Of a stretch of DNA of 64,000 bases, positions 19,892 through 32,592 are shown one piece after another. Both the position numbers and the translations under genes were made by a program. Every line of letters begins with the position of its first letter. Within the stretch, counting starts at the first letter, position 1. The notes beneath the pieces are model-generated. The model worked only from the letters and a program-made list of their open reading frames with translations, was not told where the DNA came from and made no database searches. Source of the DNA: Bretschneidera sinensis (Eukaryota > Streptophyta > Magnoliopsida > Brassicales > Akaniaceae); NCBI GenBank assembly GCA_023935145.1, contig CM043701.1, forward strand, positions 76,964,817 through 77,028,816, written 5' to 3'.

Positions 19892-21607
19892 TTTTGGGTT
19901 ATATCTTGTTTGTCTCATTTTATTTTATTTTTTTATTATCGAATGACTGTACTAACATTTATTATGCATTCCTTTTTGCTATTTTATTTTTCGTACTTTA
20001 TTTTCATTTTTAGTTAATTATTTAGCTTTCATGTGTTAACCTAACATATGGTGGGAATCTTAATGTTACACCGCAGTTGCTTTCTTTTTGTTTGTTTTGT
20101 TCTATGTTATAGATTGAAATTTCAACAAGAAGAACTGCATGCAGTTCAAATGATGGTGCATAATTTTCAGCTTCTGTGCACTTTTGATTACAAAGGGAGT
20201 TTCCTTTACTTTTTCTTTCACATTGAGGTCAATGCAATCTTTAAGTTGGGGGTGGAGGAAACACATTTCTTCTTTCTATTGACTGTTTGGTGTCATTTTC
20301 CCTTTTTGTTTGTTTTTAGCATGCTTTGTGTTAGCCTTGGAGTTAATTCACATGTCAATGATATGAGCCTAATTGAGATAACATATAGAGTTTAGAATAA
20401 GTTAAATCTTGCCTCGTTTTGAGAATAATTTAAGTGTCAATCTTCATTTGGTTTGTGACTCTGGGTTGCGGTAAGATTGCATGATTAGTCTAAAACATAT
20501 AGAGAAGTTTTATGTGCGATTGTTTTGTGAATACTTTTGTGGTCTCAACAAGCTCTAGAACTTATTTGATAATCACTTGAGGCGAAATCCTAGAATGCAC
20601 ATTACTTAGGATATGATATAGGCCATTTTTGGACCGTTTGAGCCTTTCAAACTTACCCTTGCTATATTTATCGCTAGTCACATGTTTGAGCCTTTTCTTG
20701 AAAAAAACTTTGAGCCTTGTTTCTTTCAATAACCTATTTACTTACCTTTATGAGCCTAAAAATATTTTATCCTTTCCTTTCTTTTAAAAGAACTTAGTTA
20801 TACACATTTGTTGAGATTAAGAGGAGTAAGGATGGAAATATGAAAAAATATTACTACCATAACCCAAGCACGTTAAAGAAGATAAGTTGGGGGTTGTGGA
20901 AAAGAAAAAAAATGAAAAAAGGAGGTGAATGGTCTTATGCCCAAAAAAAGAAGAGAAAGAAGTGAATTATGGCAAAGAAAGAAGAAAAGAAAAAAAGTGG
21001 TGATTTATTGAGAGAAATGCTCGAAAAATGGTTGAAAGAGTTGGGTGTTGAAGTAAGGTTATCCAGTGCTTAAAGTGGTTGTGTTTAAAACTAAGAGATT
21101 GAGTTCTTTTACTTGTTGAATACTTCCCATTCTTTCTTGACCTTTACCTTAGCCTAACATTACAAGCTTATTAAAGATATATTGATCCAATGTAGTGTGA
21201 TTTTTCTACAATAGTGGAGAGTGATTTGAAGAGTGAGCCTATGGAGCTTGTTTTTGTGATTGATGTCACGCAAATTAATATATTTTTAGAGGCCTAGACT
21301 TGTATAAATGAATGTTGTGTATAAAATCATCCGGGTGTTCAGATTAATGGATTGTGGTAAGATGGATGTTAAGAGTCGATAACAATTTTAAGATTGATGT
21401 TTAGATTACTTTTGGACTTGGGTGATCTTTAATGATTCTATGTGCTGTGTGTTATTTGTGATTTTCGAGACAGAAAATTTGAATTACTCTTGGTTTAATG
21501 CTAACATTGCTTTATTTTAGTTTGATTTCTACTATAGAATTTATGTCATATTGTCATGTTTTTCGATTGAATTGCCAAGGACTAGCAATAAGCTAGTTGG
21601 GGGTTAT
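19892..21607 (+). other. Element B 3' non-coding region with conserved block and polypurine tract
   Basis: Only short chance frames occur (for example 20048-20395). A block CACATTGAGGTCAATGCAAT followed by TTAAGTTGGGGGTGG lies at 20219-20258 and resembles blocks in C, D and E. Purine-rich DNA lies at about 20890-21000. The motif AAGGACTAGCAATAAGCTAG lies just before the polypurine tract TTGGGGGTT (21597-21605), which would prime plus-strand synthesis. Confidence 0.75.
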
Positions 21608-22921
21608 AATGAGAGTCATAAAATGCATCTTAACAGTACTTATTTGTTAGCATTTTTGGATTGATCTAGGTTTGAATTACACTTTTATACCTTAACAACT
21701 CTAAAGTGATATTCGTGGATTGTTGATCTATTTCGGTGCATTTTCAGGTACTTTGAGTTCAAAAGAGATGGAAAGCTATCATAGCTTAAAGCACGATGCT
21801 TCGATGCATATCAGAGTGAAGGCATGGTTGCGGAAAGACAAAATGAAGAGAAACTAAGTCTGTAATGTTCCATGTTGCAGTCTGGAAGGGCTGAGCCGCA
21901 GCCTCTAGAACCATGTCTAAAAGAACCAAGAAGATCATCAGTATGCGTCGCGGCCTGGACCAGTCTGAGCCGCGGCCTGGAAGGTCTGAGCCACGGCCTC
22001 CAGAAAGTGAAGAAAAACAGTCAAAAGCTTGAGCCGTGGCCTGGATTAATGTGTGCCACGGCGCAAGCACGATGCCCTGTTTCCTAATTAGGGTTTTAAT
22101 GATAGTTTAGACCCGAAAACACCCTTGGACCTTTAGTGTTATAAATAAATCACTTAGGGTTTGATGAGAGGAGGCTGGAAAAACTCAAGAAAACAACTAC
22201 ATTCTTCTCTATTACGTTGTTCAAGCATGAGCCCCATAGCCAACTAATCTCCAAACAAGGCGAATGGATGAATTCTTAGGTGTAGTTGTTCTTATTTCTA
22301 TTCTTGATTCAGTTGTAGTTCAGATTTGTTGTTAAACAATGTTATGATTTACTCTTTGATTTAATTAGAAGATTTTCTCTTAATCTGGTGATTGCATATT
22401 TCTCCTCTATATAAGTCTAGTCATGCTCTTCTTATGTTAAGTTGTTAGATGTGATTGATTCCGGTAGATTTATCTTTTAGGTTTGTCCATTACTGCGATA
22501 TTGTCATTAAAGATATATTGTCGTTTCTTGATAAATCTATAAGATAAGTCATGTGTGCTCGAATCAAAAGTAAAGAGTACTTCATAGCAATTATATTAGG
22601 GTTTACATGTGCTTTGATTGAATATTTACCGATTGCTTGTTTGGGATGTGAAACTAGCAATCGAGATAAAAACAATTGAATCGAGATTAGAATAAGGCAA
22701 CGAACGTAGGGAGGATTCCCAGAACCTTGTTATCTCTCCATTATAATTTTTATTATATTTATACAATTTTCTCACATTACTTCATTATCAAAACTCAGAT
22801 TCTTTCACTTGATCTTTATCGTTCGTGTTAAGGTTTACACTTTCCCTTGTAGTTCGCTTTTCCTTATGGGATCGACACCTCAACTATACACAATAACTGC
22901 GTATTAGTTTGAGCGTAATCA
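21608..22921 (+). repeat. Element B 3' LTR
   Basis: It starts TAATGAGAGTC (TGATGAGAGTC in the 5' copy) and ends GCGTAATCA, 1314 bases. TATA motif at 22140-22147. The GC-rich word cluster is at 21888-22075. It retains about 45 bases near 22600-22645 that the 5' LTR has lost; the missing piece is flanked by short CATGTG-type repeats. Confidence 0.9.
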
Positions 22922-24119
22922 AATATCACAATGAAAATAAATCATTATTGTACCTTAGCAATTGAGGCATGGGGTGAAGAGATCAATGGAGTATGTGTAA
23001 TACTAGTTATTTTCCTTCTCTTGTCGATATGGCTGTACTACCTATCATTAGCAATATAAGTGAGATCAACTTTTATAATAAAGTCAATGTTCTTTCTTTT
23101 CTAGGATACAACCTTGAGACGAGAGGATTGCTTAATTCCAATTCTTTGAATGCTTAGAGTATTAGTGGTTTTCTTGGGGGTGTCTTTTCTTTTTTTCCTC
23201 TTCATCATTAGCTTCCTCATTTTTCTTCCCTTCTTTTTCATAATCTTCCCCACCTTCTTCATCAACTTTATCCTCATCAGTATCATTATCAACCTATGAT
23301 TCTCCTTCATCTATTTGAACCTCTTCAATTTCTTGTGTTTCATCTTTTAATTGGTCTTTATCACCATTACTAGAAGAAGTGGTTTCTAAATAAGAGGAAG
23401 AAGAGTTTTCTTTTGATGGTGCTGTGGATGAAGTGCTAACAAACAAAAAATTATCAGTAATTGTATAGAAAATGAAATAATGATTGGAAATAATTGATAT
23501 CAAAAGGTGAAGAATTTGACCTACTTGTTTACCAGTGTTTTTACTACTTGTCACTTTGGCATTGTAGGAGATGATTTTGTTGTTGACTTGGCTTTGGTCA
23601 ATTTGATAACCTAGGTTGATTTATCAACAACTTTGGTTTTATTGGTTATCAATCTCTGAGCTATTGATTTAGCAATGTTAACTTGAATTACAAGTTGTAT
23701 ATTATCATTAGGAGGGGTGACAAAGAACTTGCTGCATATTCCAGACCACCACTCACAAAAACAACTAGATCAATTATTTTCTTGAGGAGGTGAAACCATA
23801 ACAAAGGCTAACATGTTTTTCTTATTCATGTTCATTACTTTCGCAGTGGCAAGTGTTTCTTATCAATGGCAAGTTTGACAACAACTCAAGCTGCAGGAGG
23901 TATGTTTTGAGATATTGATATTACAATCGGTATGCCCTATTGAAACCTAAACTGTCTAATAAACAAATGAGGGAGGTAAACTTTAAACCCACATTTTGCT
24001 AAAAACCCTTTGGCAACCACACCAAATGTTAGTACCTAAGAACTAGGTAACTTGCCCATATCGCTTTTTGTTCCACTTTGCCAATATCACTAGGTTTTGT
24101 GAACTAAGTGGGACCATGA
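22922..24119 (-). pseudogene. Middle part of the PMD pseudogene, between elements B and C
   Basis: Minus strand, right to left. Near 24010-23870 it reads GVVAKGFLAKCGFKVYLPHL then FIRQFRF and GIPIVISISQNIPPAA; the Y-x-P-H-x-x-x-R-Q-F pattern is typical of plant mobile domain proteins. Next, 23815-23590 encodes CEWWSGICSKFFVTPPNDN and IAKSIAQRLITNKTKVVDKS. Then 23554-23101 is low-complexity, Ser-rich then very acidic and Lys-rich (DEDKVDEEGGEDYEKEGKK), with probable intron remnants. Stops are frequent. PMD proteins (MAIN/MAIL1-like and transposon-borne relatives) act in the nucleus; this copy is dead. The assignment is strong only when joined with 34014-34790. Confidence 0.6.
24096..24119. repeat. 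24-base direct repeat flanking element C, left copy
   Basis: TTTGTGAACTAAGTGGGACC plus ATGA here is repeated exactly at 33990-34013 on the right side of element C, where it overlaps the end of the duplicated leader (TTTGTGAA). It is much longer than the 5-base duplication made by gypsy integrases. Confidence 0.9.
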
Positions 24120-25408
24120 TGATGACTGCCAAATATTGCATATTTTGGCCACTTAATTTACATTTGTTAGCTTAGGAATTTGTTACTTTGAGTTGTTTTA
24201 AAGGAGTTTCACTAAAATTGCCAGAATTGCCTGTATAGATCAGTCATTTTTGTGGATTTTACTGTATTGATTCAGGAAGAACCAAGAGATGAGCCATATA
24301 TTCTTGGAAAGATCCGGAAGTCTATTTTCTGAGGAATTTTACGGCTCATAAAAATGATTTTTCTAGAAAAAGTTATAGCAGTTTTAGTAGACAAGGGTTA
24401 AGCTGAAGATGTCTAGTGCACTCGAGCGTACTAGACTTGCGATCGATCGCAAGTTCGCACTCGCACATCCCACATCGGTTAAAAATGCTTTACAGTGCAC
24501 CAGTATGCACTCGAGCGCACCAGACTACGATCAAGAGCACTCAGGCAGTATCCCACATCGAATTTGAAACACATTGTACTCCGAGAATTCCTCTATAAAA
24601 GCCCTATCTCACTTCATCATTCGGTGTGCAATCTTAAGGACTTATGCTAGCATTCTGGTGGATCTCGAAGGCTTTGCTACCATGAGGGGAAGCGTCGCCC
24701 AACAGCGAGTGGAATTTCTCCCCATGTATAGTCAGTTTTTAATTTACTGCTTTTTTTAGTTTTAAAGTTTAATGTTTAGCACTGTTATTGTGAACTTTAG
24801 TTTCATGATTATGAGTGGCTAAAATATTCAGCTAAGGTTGAAGATGAAGTTTTGCCGTTGTTTGGCATAATATTTTCAGATTTGTTTATACAATTCTAAT
24901 TTTTTTTAGTATAAATGTTCTGTTCAATTATTTGAGTAAAATCTTATGATTGATTGCGTTTAAATTGTTTTGTTGGATATTCCGTGTGTTTCATCTGATG
25001 GATACATCGAATCGTTTTTGATTAAATTGGATATCCTTTGTGATCTGTTAAAAGTGGATACATTGGATTGTTTTGGTTTAACTGGGATATTTGTTGTGAT
25101 TTGTTTTAAGTTGGATTCATGAAATGTTTTGGTAGATTATTTTTATATAGAACATGAAGATATATGTTTTACTTTTGTGGGGTGGATTCAGAAACCTTAG
25201 TGTTTTTATCATTTGTCTTTAAATCAATTTAGTTTAGTTTATATTTGCTTTGCAAAAGACAATTCAAAACTTGGAACTAGATTAAAATAGACTTAGTTTA
25301 GATAAAAATATTTTCACAACGCAATTCCCTATGGATTCAACCTCGCACTTGCATAACGCTATATTGCAAACGACTCGTGCACTTGCGAGTAATTTAAAAC
25401 TCACAACA
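24120..25408 (+). repeat. Element C 5' LTR
   Basis: It starts TGATGACTGCCAAATATTG and ends CTCACAACA, 1289 bases. TATA motif TATAAAA at 24594-24600. GCGATCGAGCGC-type words cluster at 24415-24545, including a perfect 20-base palindrome at 24435-24454. About 32 bases present in the 3' LTR near 32665-32697 are missing here. Confidence 0.9.
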
Positions 25409-25414
25409 AGTTTT

Positions 25415-25432
25415 TAGCGCCGTTGCCGGGGA
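25415..25432 (+). promoter_or_regulatory. Element C primer-binding site (tRNA-Asp type)
   Basis: It reads TAGCGCCGTTGCCGGGGA, one mismatch from TGGCGCCGTTGCCGGGGA. It lies six bases after the 5' LTR. It is the best-preserved primer site in the window. Confidence 0.88.
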
Positions 25433-25764
25433 ATTGTTTGGTTTGTGAAAATTAAATTTTTGTCTGAATTAATTTTATTTTTCTACTAGTTAGTTAGCAT
25501 TTTTTTTGTTTGATTTTTTTTCTTTTTTTGTAATTTTATTTTATTTTATTTGCATTGGCCTATTAAAAAATAAAAAAATATAGATATATAAAAAAATAAA
25601 ATAATATTTTTGCCAATTTTTGTTGGCTCATTTTGTGAGTAGTGTGTTTATTTTTTTTTGTTTTTGCATTTATTTTACTTTATTATTATTTTGTTTCTGG
25701 TAGTTAATTTATTGTAGTGCTTTTTGGGCGGTGTATGCTTGGTTAGAGATCCCTGAACTTAGAA

Positions 25765-27651
25765 TTGATACATTTAGATCCCGACTTAGAAAGAACTCTT
25801 AGGAGACATAAAAGAGCACTAGTTAAAAGAGAGACAATTGAGATGGGAGAAAATTTTAGGAATGCAAATCAACAAGAGCATGTAGAGCAACCTAAAGCTT
25901 GGAATGTGGACTCTACTACATCCCTTAGGGATTTGTTTGCACCTGTTGCGACTAACTCATCTTCTTGCATAGTGTTGCCACCGACCAATGCCACCCATTT
26001 TGATTTAAAGCCACATGCCATCCAACTCCTACTTAGATCTTGAAAATCCTTACAGCCATGTGAAGAAGTTCAAAGATATTTGTGCCACATTCAAGTTCCA
26101 GAACTTCTCTGAGGAGTCAGTCCATCTTTGACTTTTCCCTTTCTCTCTTCACGATAGAGCTAGGGCATGGTTGGATTCCAACACCCCTGGGTCTATTACA
26201 TCTTGGGAAAATCTACTTAGTAAATTTTATTACAAGTTTTTCCCAATGTCTAGAGTGAATGAGTGCCGAAAAGAGATTAGTTCTTTCACTCAGGATAAGG
26301 ATGGGAAGTTTTCTGAAAGCTGGGAGCGCTTCAAAGAGTTATTGATCAAATGCCCTCCACATGGATATGAGAAGTGGAGACTCGTTCAGTTCTTCTACCA
26401 AGGGTTGACTCAACCCAACCGTAGCATGATCGAGTCAATGAATAAGGGGCATTCTTAAGTCTGACGGGAGATCAAGCATATAAAGCATTGGACAAGTTGT
26501 CCGACAACTCGCAGCAGTGGGATTTTTCAAGCTGTCGGGATAAGTCCACTCGTGCTTCCAAGAAATGAGGCATCTATGAGATTAAGGAGGACACAGATTT
26601 GAGGATAAAGTTAGATGCTCTCACTAAGAAGATTGACGCTCTCGCTGTGGGTCAGTCCATCAATGCTGCCAACACATTCAATGTTGATAGCTGTTCCATC
26701 TGTGCTAGTCCCATGCATTTAGCACAGAATTGTCCATCAATGCCGACTTTTGCTGAGTATCCTATGGAACAAGTGAATGCTTTCAACGACTATTGGAGGC
26801 AGTCAAATAGATCTTACTTTGAGACTTACAATCCAGGGTGGCGGAACCACCCTAATTTTTCATGGAAGCAGAACCAACCAATGAATCAGGGAGGAGCCCT
26901 TCATCATGCTCACAATCAACACCCTCCCAGATTTACTCCACAAATTCCTAGTCATGGTCGCTCAGCCCATCCAGCACCATCACCTGCTTAGCAAGCTCTC
27001 ACTTAAATGCCAGTGCCGTTTTCACAGTCTCTAGAGGACACCCTTAAGGAGTTCATGAAGATGACTGGCCAATCCATGAGCGAAGTGAGGAGTGCAACAA
27101 TGGTAAACACCCAAGCAATCGCCAAGTTAGAGAGTCAAATAGGGCAAATTGCAAGTCACTTGGGTGAAAGAGAGAAAGGAAAGTTCCCCAGTCAGCCCGT
27201 GCCCAACCTGAAAGGACAGTTTGTGGTTGAAAATTCATTAACTCCTACACATGGGGAGGAACAAGTGCAATCAATTGTCACATTAAGGTCTGGGAGACAA
27301 GTGGACAATCGAGTGGAAAAGAACCCTGTTATGCAGCAAAGGCAAGGAAGTGGCAATAAGGGGAAGAGAGATGCTGAGCCATTTACAGCCACACCTACTG
27401 TGGAGGATCCTCCTAGGTCATTTGTACCTAAAGCACCTTACCCTGAGAGATTACATGAGCTCAAAAAAGGAGGGAAGTATGAGGAAATTCTTAAGGTATT
27501 CAAGCAGTTCCAAATCAATATCCCATTTTTAGACGCTATCCATCAAGTGTCGTCATATACCAAGTTTTTAAAGGACTTGATCACTATTAAGAGGAGGACA
27601 AATGTCTCGAAGAAGGCATTTTTGACCGAGCAGGTTAGCTCAATCCTTTAG
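25765..27651 (+). pseudogene. Element C gag and gag-pol linker
   Basis: Open pieces at 25765-26043, 26171-26458, 26599-26991 and 27007-27651. The gag core shows THFDLKPHAIQLLL, then after a frameshift near 26040 ENPYSHVKKFKDICATFKFQ, SWENLLSKFYYKFFPMSRV, FSESWERFKELLIKCPPHGY and FFYQGLTQPNRSMIESM. The zinc knuckle is CSICASPMHLAQNC (C-x2-C-x4-H-x4-C). NPGWRNHPNFSWKQNQ follows. The linker has a predicted coiled-coil-like stretch (SQIGQIASHLGEREKGKFPS) and the pre-protease block (FKQFQINIPFLDAIHQVSSY). Several shifts and stops break it. Confidence 0.85.
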
Positions 27652-28103
27652 TACAAGCTGCCCATAAAGTATAAGGATCCGGGGTGTCCTACCATCTCTT
27701 GCACGATAGGAGTCAGCTAGATCGAGAGGGCTCTCTTGGATCTAGGAGCAAGTGTGAATCTTCTGCCTTACTCAGTCTATTTGTAGTTAGGGTTAGGAGA
27801 ACTGAAGCCCACAACCATGATGCTTCAATTGGCTGACAAGTCAGTGAAAATACCACGGGGAGTAGTTGAGGACGTTTTGATAAAAGTGGATAAGTTCTAT
27901 TTCCCCGTGGATTTTATTGTGCTTGACATTGAGTCGGTTCAGAATGTAGGGATTCAGATACCGGTTATTCTAGGGCGACCATTCTTAGCAATGACTAATG
28001 CCCTTATCAATTTTAGGATAGGGGTGATGAAGATTTCCTTTGGAAATATGACAATGAAGCTGAATATCTTTGATATCAGTAAGCAACCACTGGAATAGAT
28101 GAA
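27652..28103 (+). pseudogene. Element C aspartic protease
   Basis: It reads GCPTISCTIG, ERALLDLGASVNLLPYSVY (D-L-G active site near 27737), LQLADKSVKIPRGVVEDVLI, KFYFPVDFIVLD, PVILGRPFLAMTNALI. Stops occur near 27648, 27718 and 27783; the rest (27817-28098) is open. Position and sequence match the protease of elements B, D and E. Confidence 0.83.
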
Positions 28104-29147
28104 GTGAGAAATGTATGCTTGATAGATGAGATTCTTGAGGAGACTGTGGATGAATCAAGCATTGAGGACCCCCTGGAGGCATGCTTCGCTCAATTTGGAG
28201 AGGATTTGGATTTAGATAAGTTACTCGAGCAAGCGAATGCCATTTTGGAGTCTCTTCCTCGGGAGATCAATGAAACGGAGGAGACCGCAACACCTGAACC
28301 CCCCAAGAAGGAACTTAAGCCTTTACCGGATAATCTTAAGTATAAGTTCCTAGGTCCAGTAGATTATTTGCCTGTAATTATAGCTTCAGATTTGGTTGAG
28401 GCTCAAGAGGAGAAATTATTAGATGTTTTAAGAGAGCATAAGGAAGCTATCGGCTAGACTATAGAGGATATTAAGGGAATTAGCCCCTCGGTGGTGATGC
28501 ACAAGATATATTTGGAGGAGAATGCCAAGCCATCGAAGGAGCCACAAAGAAGGCTCAACCCAGCTATGCAAGAGGTTGTGAGGACAGAAGTAATTAAGTT
28601 GTTGGATGTAGGGATCATTTATCCAATCTCTGATAGCAAGTGGGTGAGCCCGATTCATGTCGAGCCCAAACGAGCTGGATTGACGGTGGTGAGAAATAAG
28701 GATGACGAGTTGGTGCCAACTCGTGTTCAGTCAGGATGGAGAGTGTGTCTAGACTACCGCAAGTTGAATTCTGCCAAAAAGAATGATCATTTTTCACTCC
28801 CATTTATTGATCAGATGGTGGAGTGTTTGGCTGGGCATGAATACTATTGCTTCTTGGATGGTTATTCTGGATATAACCATGTCTCTGTGGACCCTGAAGA
28901 TCAGGAGAAGACGATATTTACTTGTCCTTTTGGGACATTCACCTACCGTCATATACCCTTTGGGTTATGCAATGTCCCTGTTACTTTTCAGCGGTGCATG
29001 GTCAGCATATTCTCTGACATGGTAGAGTGGTTCTTAGAGATTTTCATGGATGACTTCTCCGTCTTTGGTTCAATATTTGAGGAGTGCCTGCACTGTCTCA
29101 CTTTGGTTTTAGTGTGGTGCAAGGAGAAGAACCTGGTGCTTAATTGA
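28104..29147 (+). pseudogene. Element C reverse transcriptase
   Basis: After an acidic linker (28104-28457) a stop at the position of IG-W-TIED (TAG) precedes 28491-29147. Motifs: LNPAMQEVVRTEVIKLLDVG, SGWRVCLDYRKLNSAKKNDH, YCFLDGYSGYNHVSV (first catalytic Asp), IPFGLCNVPVTFQRCM, FMDDFSVFG (29043-29054, catalytic D-D). The open frame ends at TGA 29145-29147 in the conserved N-W-E-K-C motif, the same Trp codon that is a stop in A and B. Catalytic residues are intact; the gene is broken by nonsense codons. Confidence 0.87.
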
Positions 29148-29850
29148 GAAAAATGCCATTTTATGGTCAAGTAAGGTATTGTACTGGGGCATGTCATATC
29201 TCATCGGGGGATTGAGGTCGATAAAGCGAAGGTGGACCTGATTTCCAATCTTTCACCCCCACGTACAGTGAAAGAGGTTCGATTTTTTCTGGGCCATGCA
29301 AGCTTCTACAGGCGATTTATCCAGAATTTCAATAAAATCGTTAGGCCCTTGTGCAAGTTATTACTGAAGAATGCCCCATTTGTATTTGATGAAGATTGTA
29401 AGAAAGCATTTGGGGATCTGGAGAAGATTCTAACGTCCACACCCATTATTCAGCCACCCAACTGGGGTGTGCCTTTTGAGATTATGTGTGACACATCAGA
29501 CTATGCTGTTGGAGTTGTTTTGGGGTAGGGTGCTGATAAACTTCCCCATGTTATCTATTATGAAAGTGGAACTCTAAATAACGCACAACTCAATTACTCT
29601 ACCACTGAGAAGGAGTTGCTAGCAGTCATTTTTGCATTAGACAAGTTCAGATCCTACTTGTTAGGATCTAAAGTCATTATTTACTCGGATCATAAAGCAT
29701 TGAAGTATCTTTTCTCTAAAAAAGATGCTAAATCTCATCTTATCCGATGGATCTTGTTACTTCAAGAGTTCGACATAGAGATTCGGGATAAGAAAGGTTC
29801 CAAAAATGTGGTGATGGACCATTTGTCTAGATTGATTGTGGATTTCACTG
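29148..29850 (+). pseudogene. Element C connection region and RNase H
   Basis: 29232-29528 encodes LISNLSPPRTVKEVRFFLGH, ASFYRRFIQNFNKIVRPLC and MCDTSDYAVGVVLG. After a stop near 29526 (Gln/Trp position) 29616 onward encodes [54 protein letters not shown] and NVVMDHLSRL. RNase H acidic residues (D in CDTSD, D in SDHKAL, D in MDHLS) are visible. Confidence 0.85.
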
Positions 29851-31135
29851 AGGCCACCACTCCCATTTCTGAGACCTTTCTTGATGAACAATTGATGCAT
29901 ATTGCTTACAATCCCACACCATGGTTTGCTGATATAGTGAACTATCTTGTCACCGGTCAAATGCCCTTACATTGGGGGCGACAAGATAAATCAAAGTTTT
30001 TGGCCATGGAAAACATTTTTTCTGGGATGATCCTTACTTGTTCAAGTATTGTCCCGATCAGATCATCAGAAGGTATACTCCTAAGCATGACCAATCTAAT
30101 ATCATCGCCTTTTGTCATGATCAAGCTTGTGGAGGCCATTTCAGTGCTAAGAAGACTGCTGGGAAAATCTTGCAGTGTGGATTCTATTGGCCCACCTTGT
30201 TCCGAGACTCTCACACCTACTGTGTATCTTGTGAGCACTGCCAAAAGCTAAGGAGTCTTTCTAGGAGGAATATGATGCCCCTCAACCCTATTCTGATTGT
30301 TGAGATTTTTGACGTGTGGGGCATTGATTTTATGGGACCTTTCCAAAACTCCTTTGGCTATCTGTACATTTTAGTTGCTATGGATTATCTATCCAAATGG
30401 GTAGAGGCCGTTGCATGCAAGACCAATGACCACCGAGTTGTGGTCCAGTTTTTGAAGGACACTATCTTTGCTCGTTTCGGTATGCCTTGAGCAATCATAA
30501 GTGATGGAGGTAAGCACTTTTGCAGCCAGATTTTTGAGTAGTTGATGAAGAAGTATTTCATCACACACAAGGTTGCCACCCGTTATCACCCACAGATGAG
30601 TGGACAAGTAGAAATTTCTAATCGCAAGATCAAGCAAATTTTGGTGAAGACTGTGAACCCAAGTAGAAATGATTGGTTTCTACGATTGAATGATGCACTG
30701 TGGGCATATCAAACAGCATTTAAGACACCAATTGGCATGTCTCCATATCGTATTGTGTACGAAAAAGCCTGTCACCTTCCAGTTGAATTAGAGCACAGAG
30801 CCTATTGGGCTATCAAGCAGCTGAACTTCAATCTTTCAAAGGCTAGCTCACAAAGGAAGCTCATACTCAATGAATTAGAGGAGCTGCAGAATGATGCATA
30901 CGATTGTGCACGGTCATACAAGGCACAAATGAATAAGACTTGTGACCAAAACATTTTGAGACGAGCTTTTGAGCCGGGTCAAAAAGTTATTCTTTATAAT
31001 TCATGCCTGTATCTTTTTCCAGGTAAACTCAAATCTCGATGGACAGGCCCATTTATTATTCGGTCGGTTTTTCCTCATGGGGCCATCAAGATTGAGGATC
31101 CAAAGAATGGTAACACTTTCAAGGTAAATGGATAG
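29851..31135 (+). pseudogene. Element C integrase
   Basis: A frameshift near 30010 moves the frame. 30038-30490 then has the zinc region ([30 protein letters not shown]) and core ([27 protein letters not shown]). A stop at 30488-30490 (FGMP-stop-AIISDGG) and another near 30540 interrupt it. 30542-31135 continues: [20 protein letters not shown] (Glu expected in N-R-E-I-K is Lys here), [63 protein letters not shown]. No chromodomain follows. Loss of the catalytic Glu would inactivate it even without the stops. Confidence 0.86.
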
Positions 31136-32592
31136 AGGCTAAAACCATTCTTGGAGTTGAGGAGTCCGGACATTGAGACGATATTGTTGGAGGATCCTAG
31201 TTACTTAGATTGAGTGTCGTCTACTATAGAGAGTCTGGCTGAAGACTTTAAACTTAGCGCTCATGGGAGGCACCCCACAGCATATCCTTTATGTATATTT
31301 ATTATTTTACATATTTATGAATAATGTTTGTTTTCGGTATTTTTTGTTTTCCCGTCTTTATTTTTCAGGGACAACACATACTTCAGTTCAAGTTTGGAGG
31401 TATGCTATGAGCCGTACCAAGTCTAGCTAGTTCTCCATATCCCAGGTCAGCTTTTTCCATATTATTCACACATTGGGGTCAACGTGCAATTTAAGTTTGG
31501 GGGTATGGGAGACACATTACACACACTTTGTCCTAATTTTTTGTTGTTATTCTTAATGAAGATAAATGCATGTTCATGTTCGTCTGAAAATTTTGGTTGA
31601 TCTGAGAAATTGTGATGTGATTTCATTGGTGAGCTTAAAATTTTGAACACATGATCTGATGATAGAGTTTTTAACTTTAGTTACTTACTTTAGGCATTCG
31701 AGAATTCACATGTTTGATCTAATCTAATACGAGCACATTAGCACATATTTGTGTGAGGTATGACATATGATTTTAATGTGTATGTTTCCTTATCTTAACT
31801 GAAACTGGATGACTTGTTGGATAAACACTTGGGCATAAAAAAAAATTAATACTACTAATATTCATAATGATCATCATCAATAAACTTTCCATTGAGTAAC
31901 TGGACCTCTTGCCTCAGTAAGTAATGAGTGTTTACGTCAAAAGGTGGGAATTTTATTCATAGTGATCATTGCGAAATTTTCTGCTGAGTAACTGGACCTC
32001 TTGCCTCAGTAAGCAGTGAGTGTTCACGTCAAAAGGTGAAAATTTTGCTTGGTAGCATTAAGGCCAAGTTAGTTTCATAGCCCTTTTTACTCGAGTTAGT
32101 AAGTCTGTAGGGGTGTCTTTACACCTAATGCCCTAAAACCATCTGGTTTGGGAGTCATTGACTCAACACTCGCTACGTGGGTCAATTAGAAAGCTTAAGG
32201 GAACTAATCATAGCAGAGCCTTATATATAAAAATAAATAAATAAAACTATGCCATCGTTGTTCATTCTGACGAGAAATTCTATGAATCTTGAGACATGGA
32301 GACATTGTACATTGAAGTTATTTGGAAACCTCATCTGTATATGCTAATTCACTTTACACTGATTGTGATGTCTTAGCCTGCCTCTTGTAAGTAACTAGGT
32401 TTTAAATTCTTGTTCATTGCAAAGATGAGTTATATTTTTTAAGCTTGCTCATGAATGAATATCATGGTTTTGAGTGATCTTTAAATTTTTGGATACCATG
32501 AGTGATGAACTTATCTTTATGTTCTTTGTTTTTCATTTAGTCTTTTATTTTGTTTTGCTAAGGGACTAGCAAAATATAAGTTTGAGGGTATT
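31136..32592 (+). other. Element C 3' non-coding region with conserved blocks and polypurine tract
   Basis: No extra ORF. Conserved block 1, AAACTTAGCGCTCATGGGAG followed by GCACCCCA, lies at about 31250-31277. Block 2, GTGCAATTTAAGTTTGGGGG, at about 31484-31503. A module ending CTTGCCTCAGTAAG...ACGTCAAAAGGTG occurs twice (31885-31953 and 31978-32045). AAGGGACTAGCAAAATATAAG precedes the polypurine tract AGTTTGAGGGTAT (32580-32592). All have counterparts in D and E. Confidence 0.8.

Larger units (their letters stand above)
10945..22921 (+). mobile_element. Element B: near-complete Athila-like Ty3/gypsy retrotransposon with extra ORF
   Basis: Order: 5' LTR, tRNA-Asp-type primer site, gag, protease, RT, RNase H, integrase, a long spacer, an additional intact ORF, non-coding 3' region, polypurine tract, 3' LTR. 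Total is about 12.0 kb. The flanking 5 bases are AATGT (10940-10944) and AATAT (22922-22926), a probable target duplication with one change. Over the first 255 bases the two LTRs differ at about 10 positions by my count, so insertion is old. Gag and pol are broken; the extra ORF is not. Confidence 0.9.

Noticed and set aside
20048..20395. 115-codon open frame, Phe/Leu-rich
   Set aside because: It lies in the 3' non-coding region of element B and spans a conserved non-coding block. The hydrophobic composition comes from T-rich DNA.
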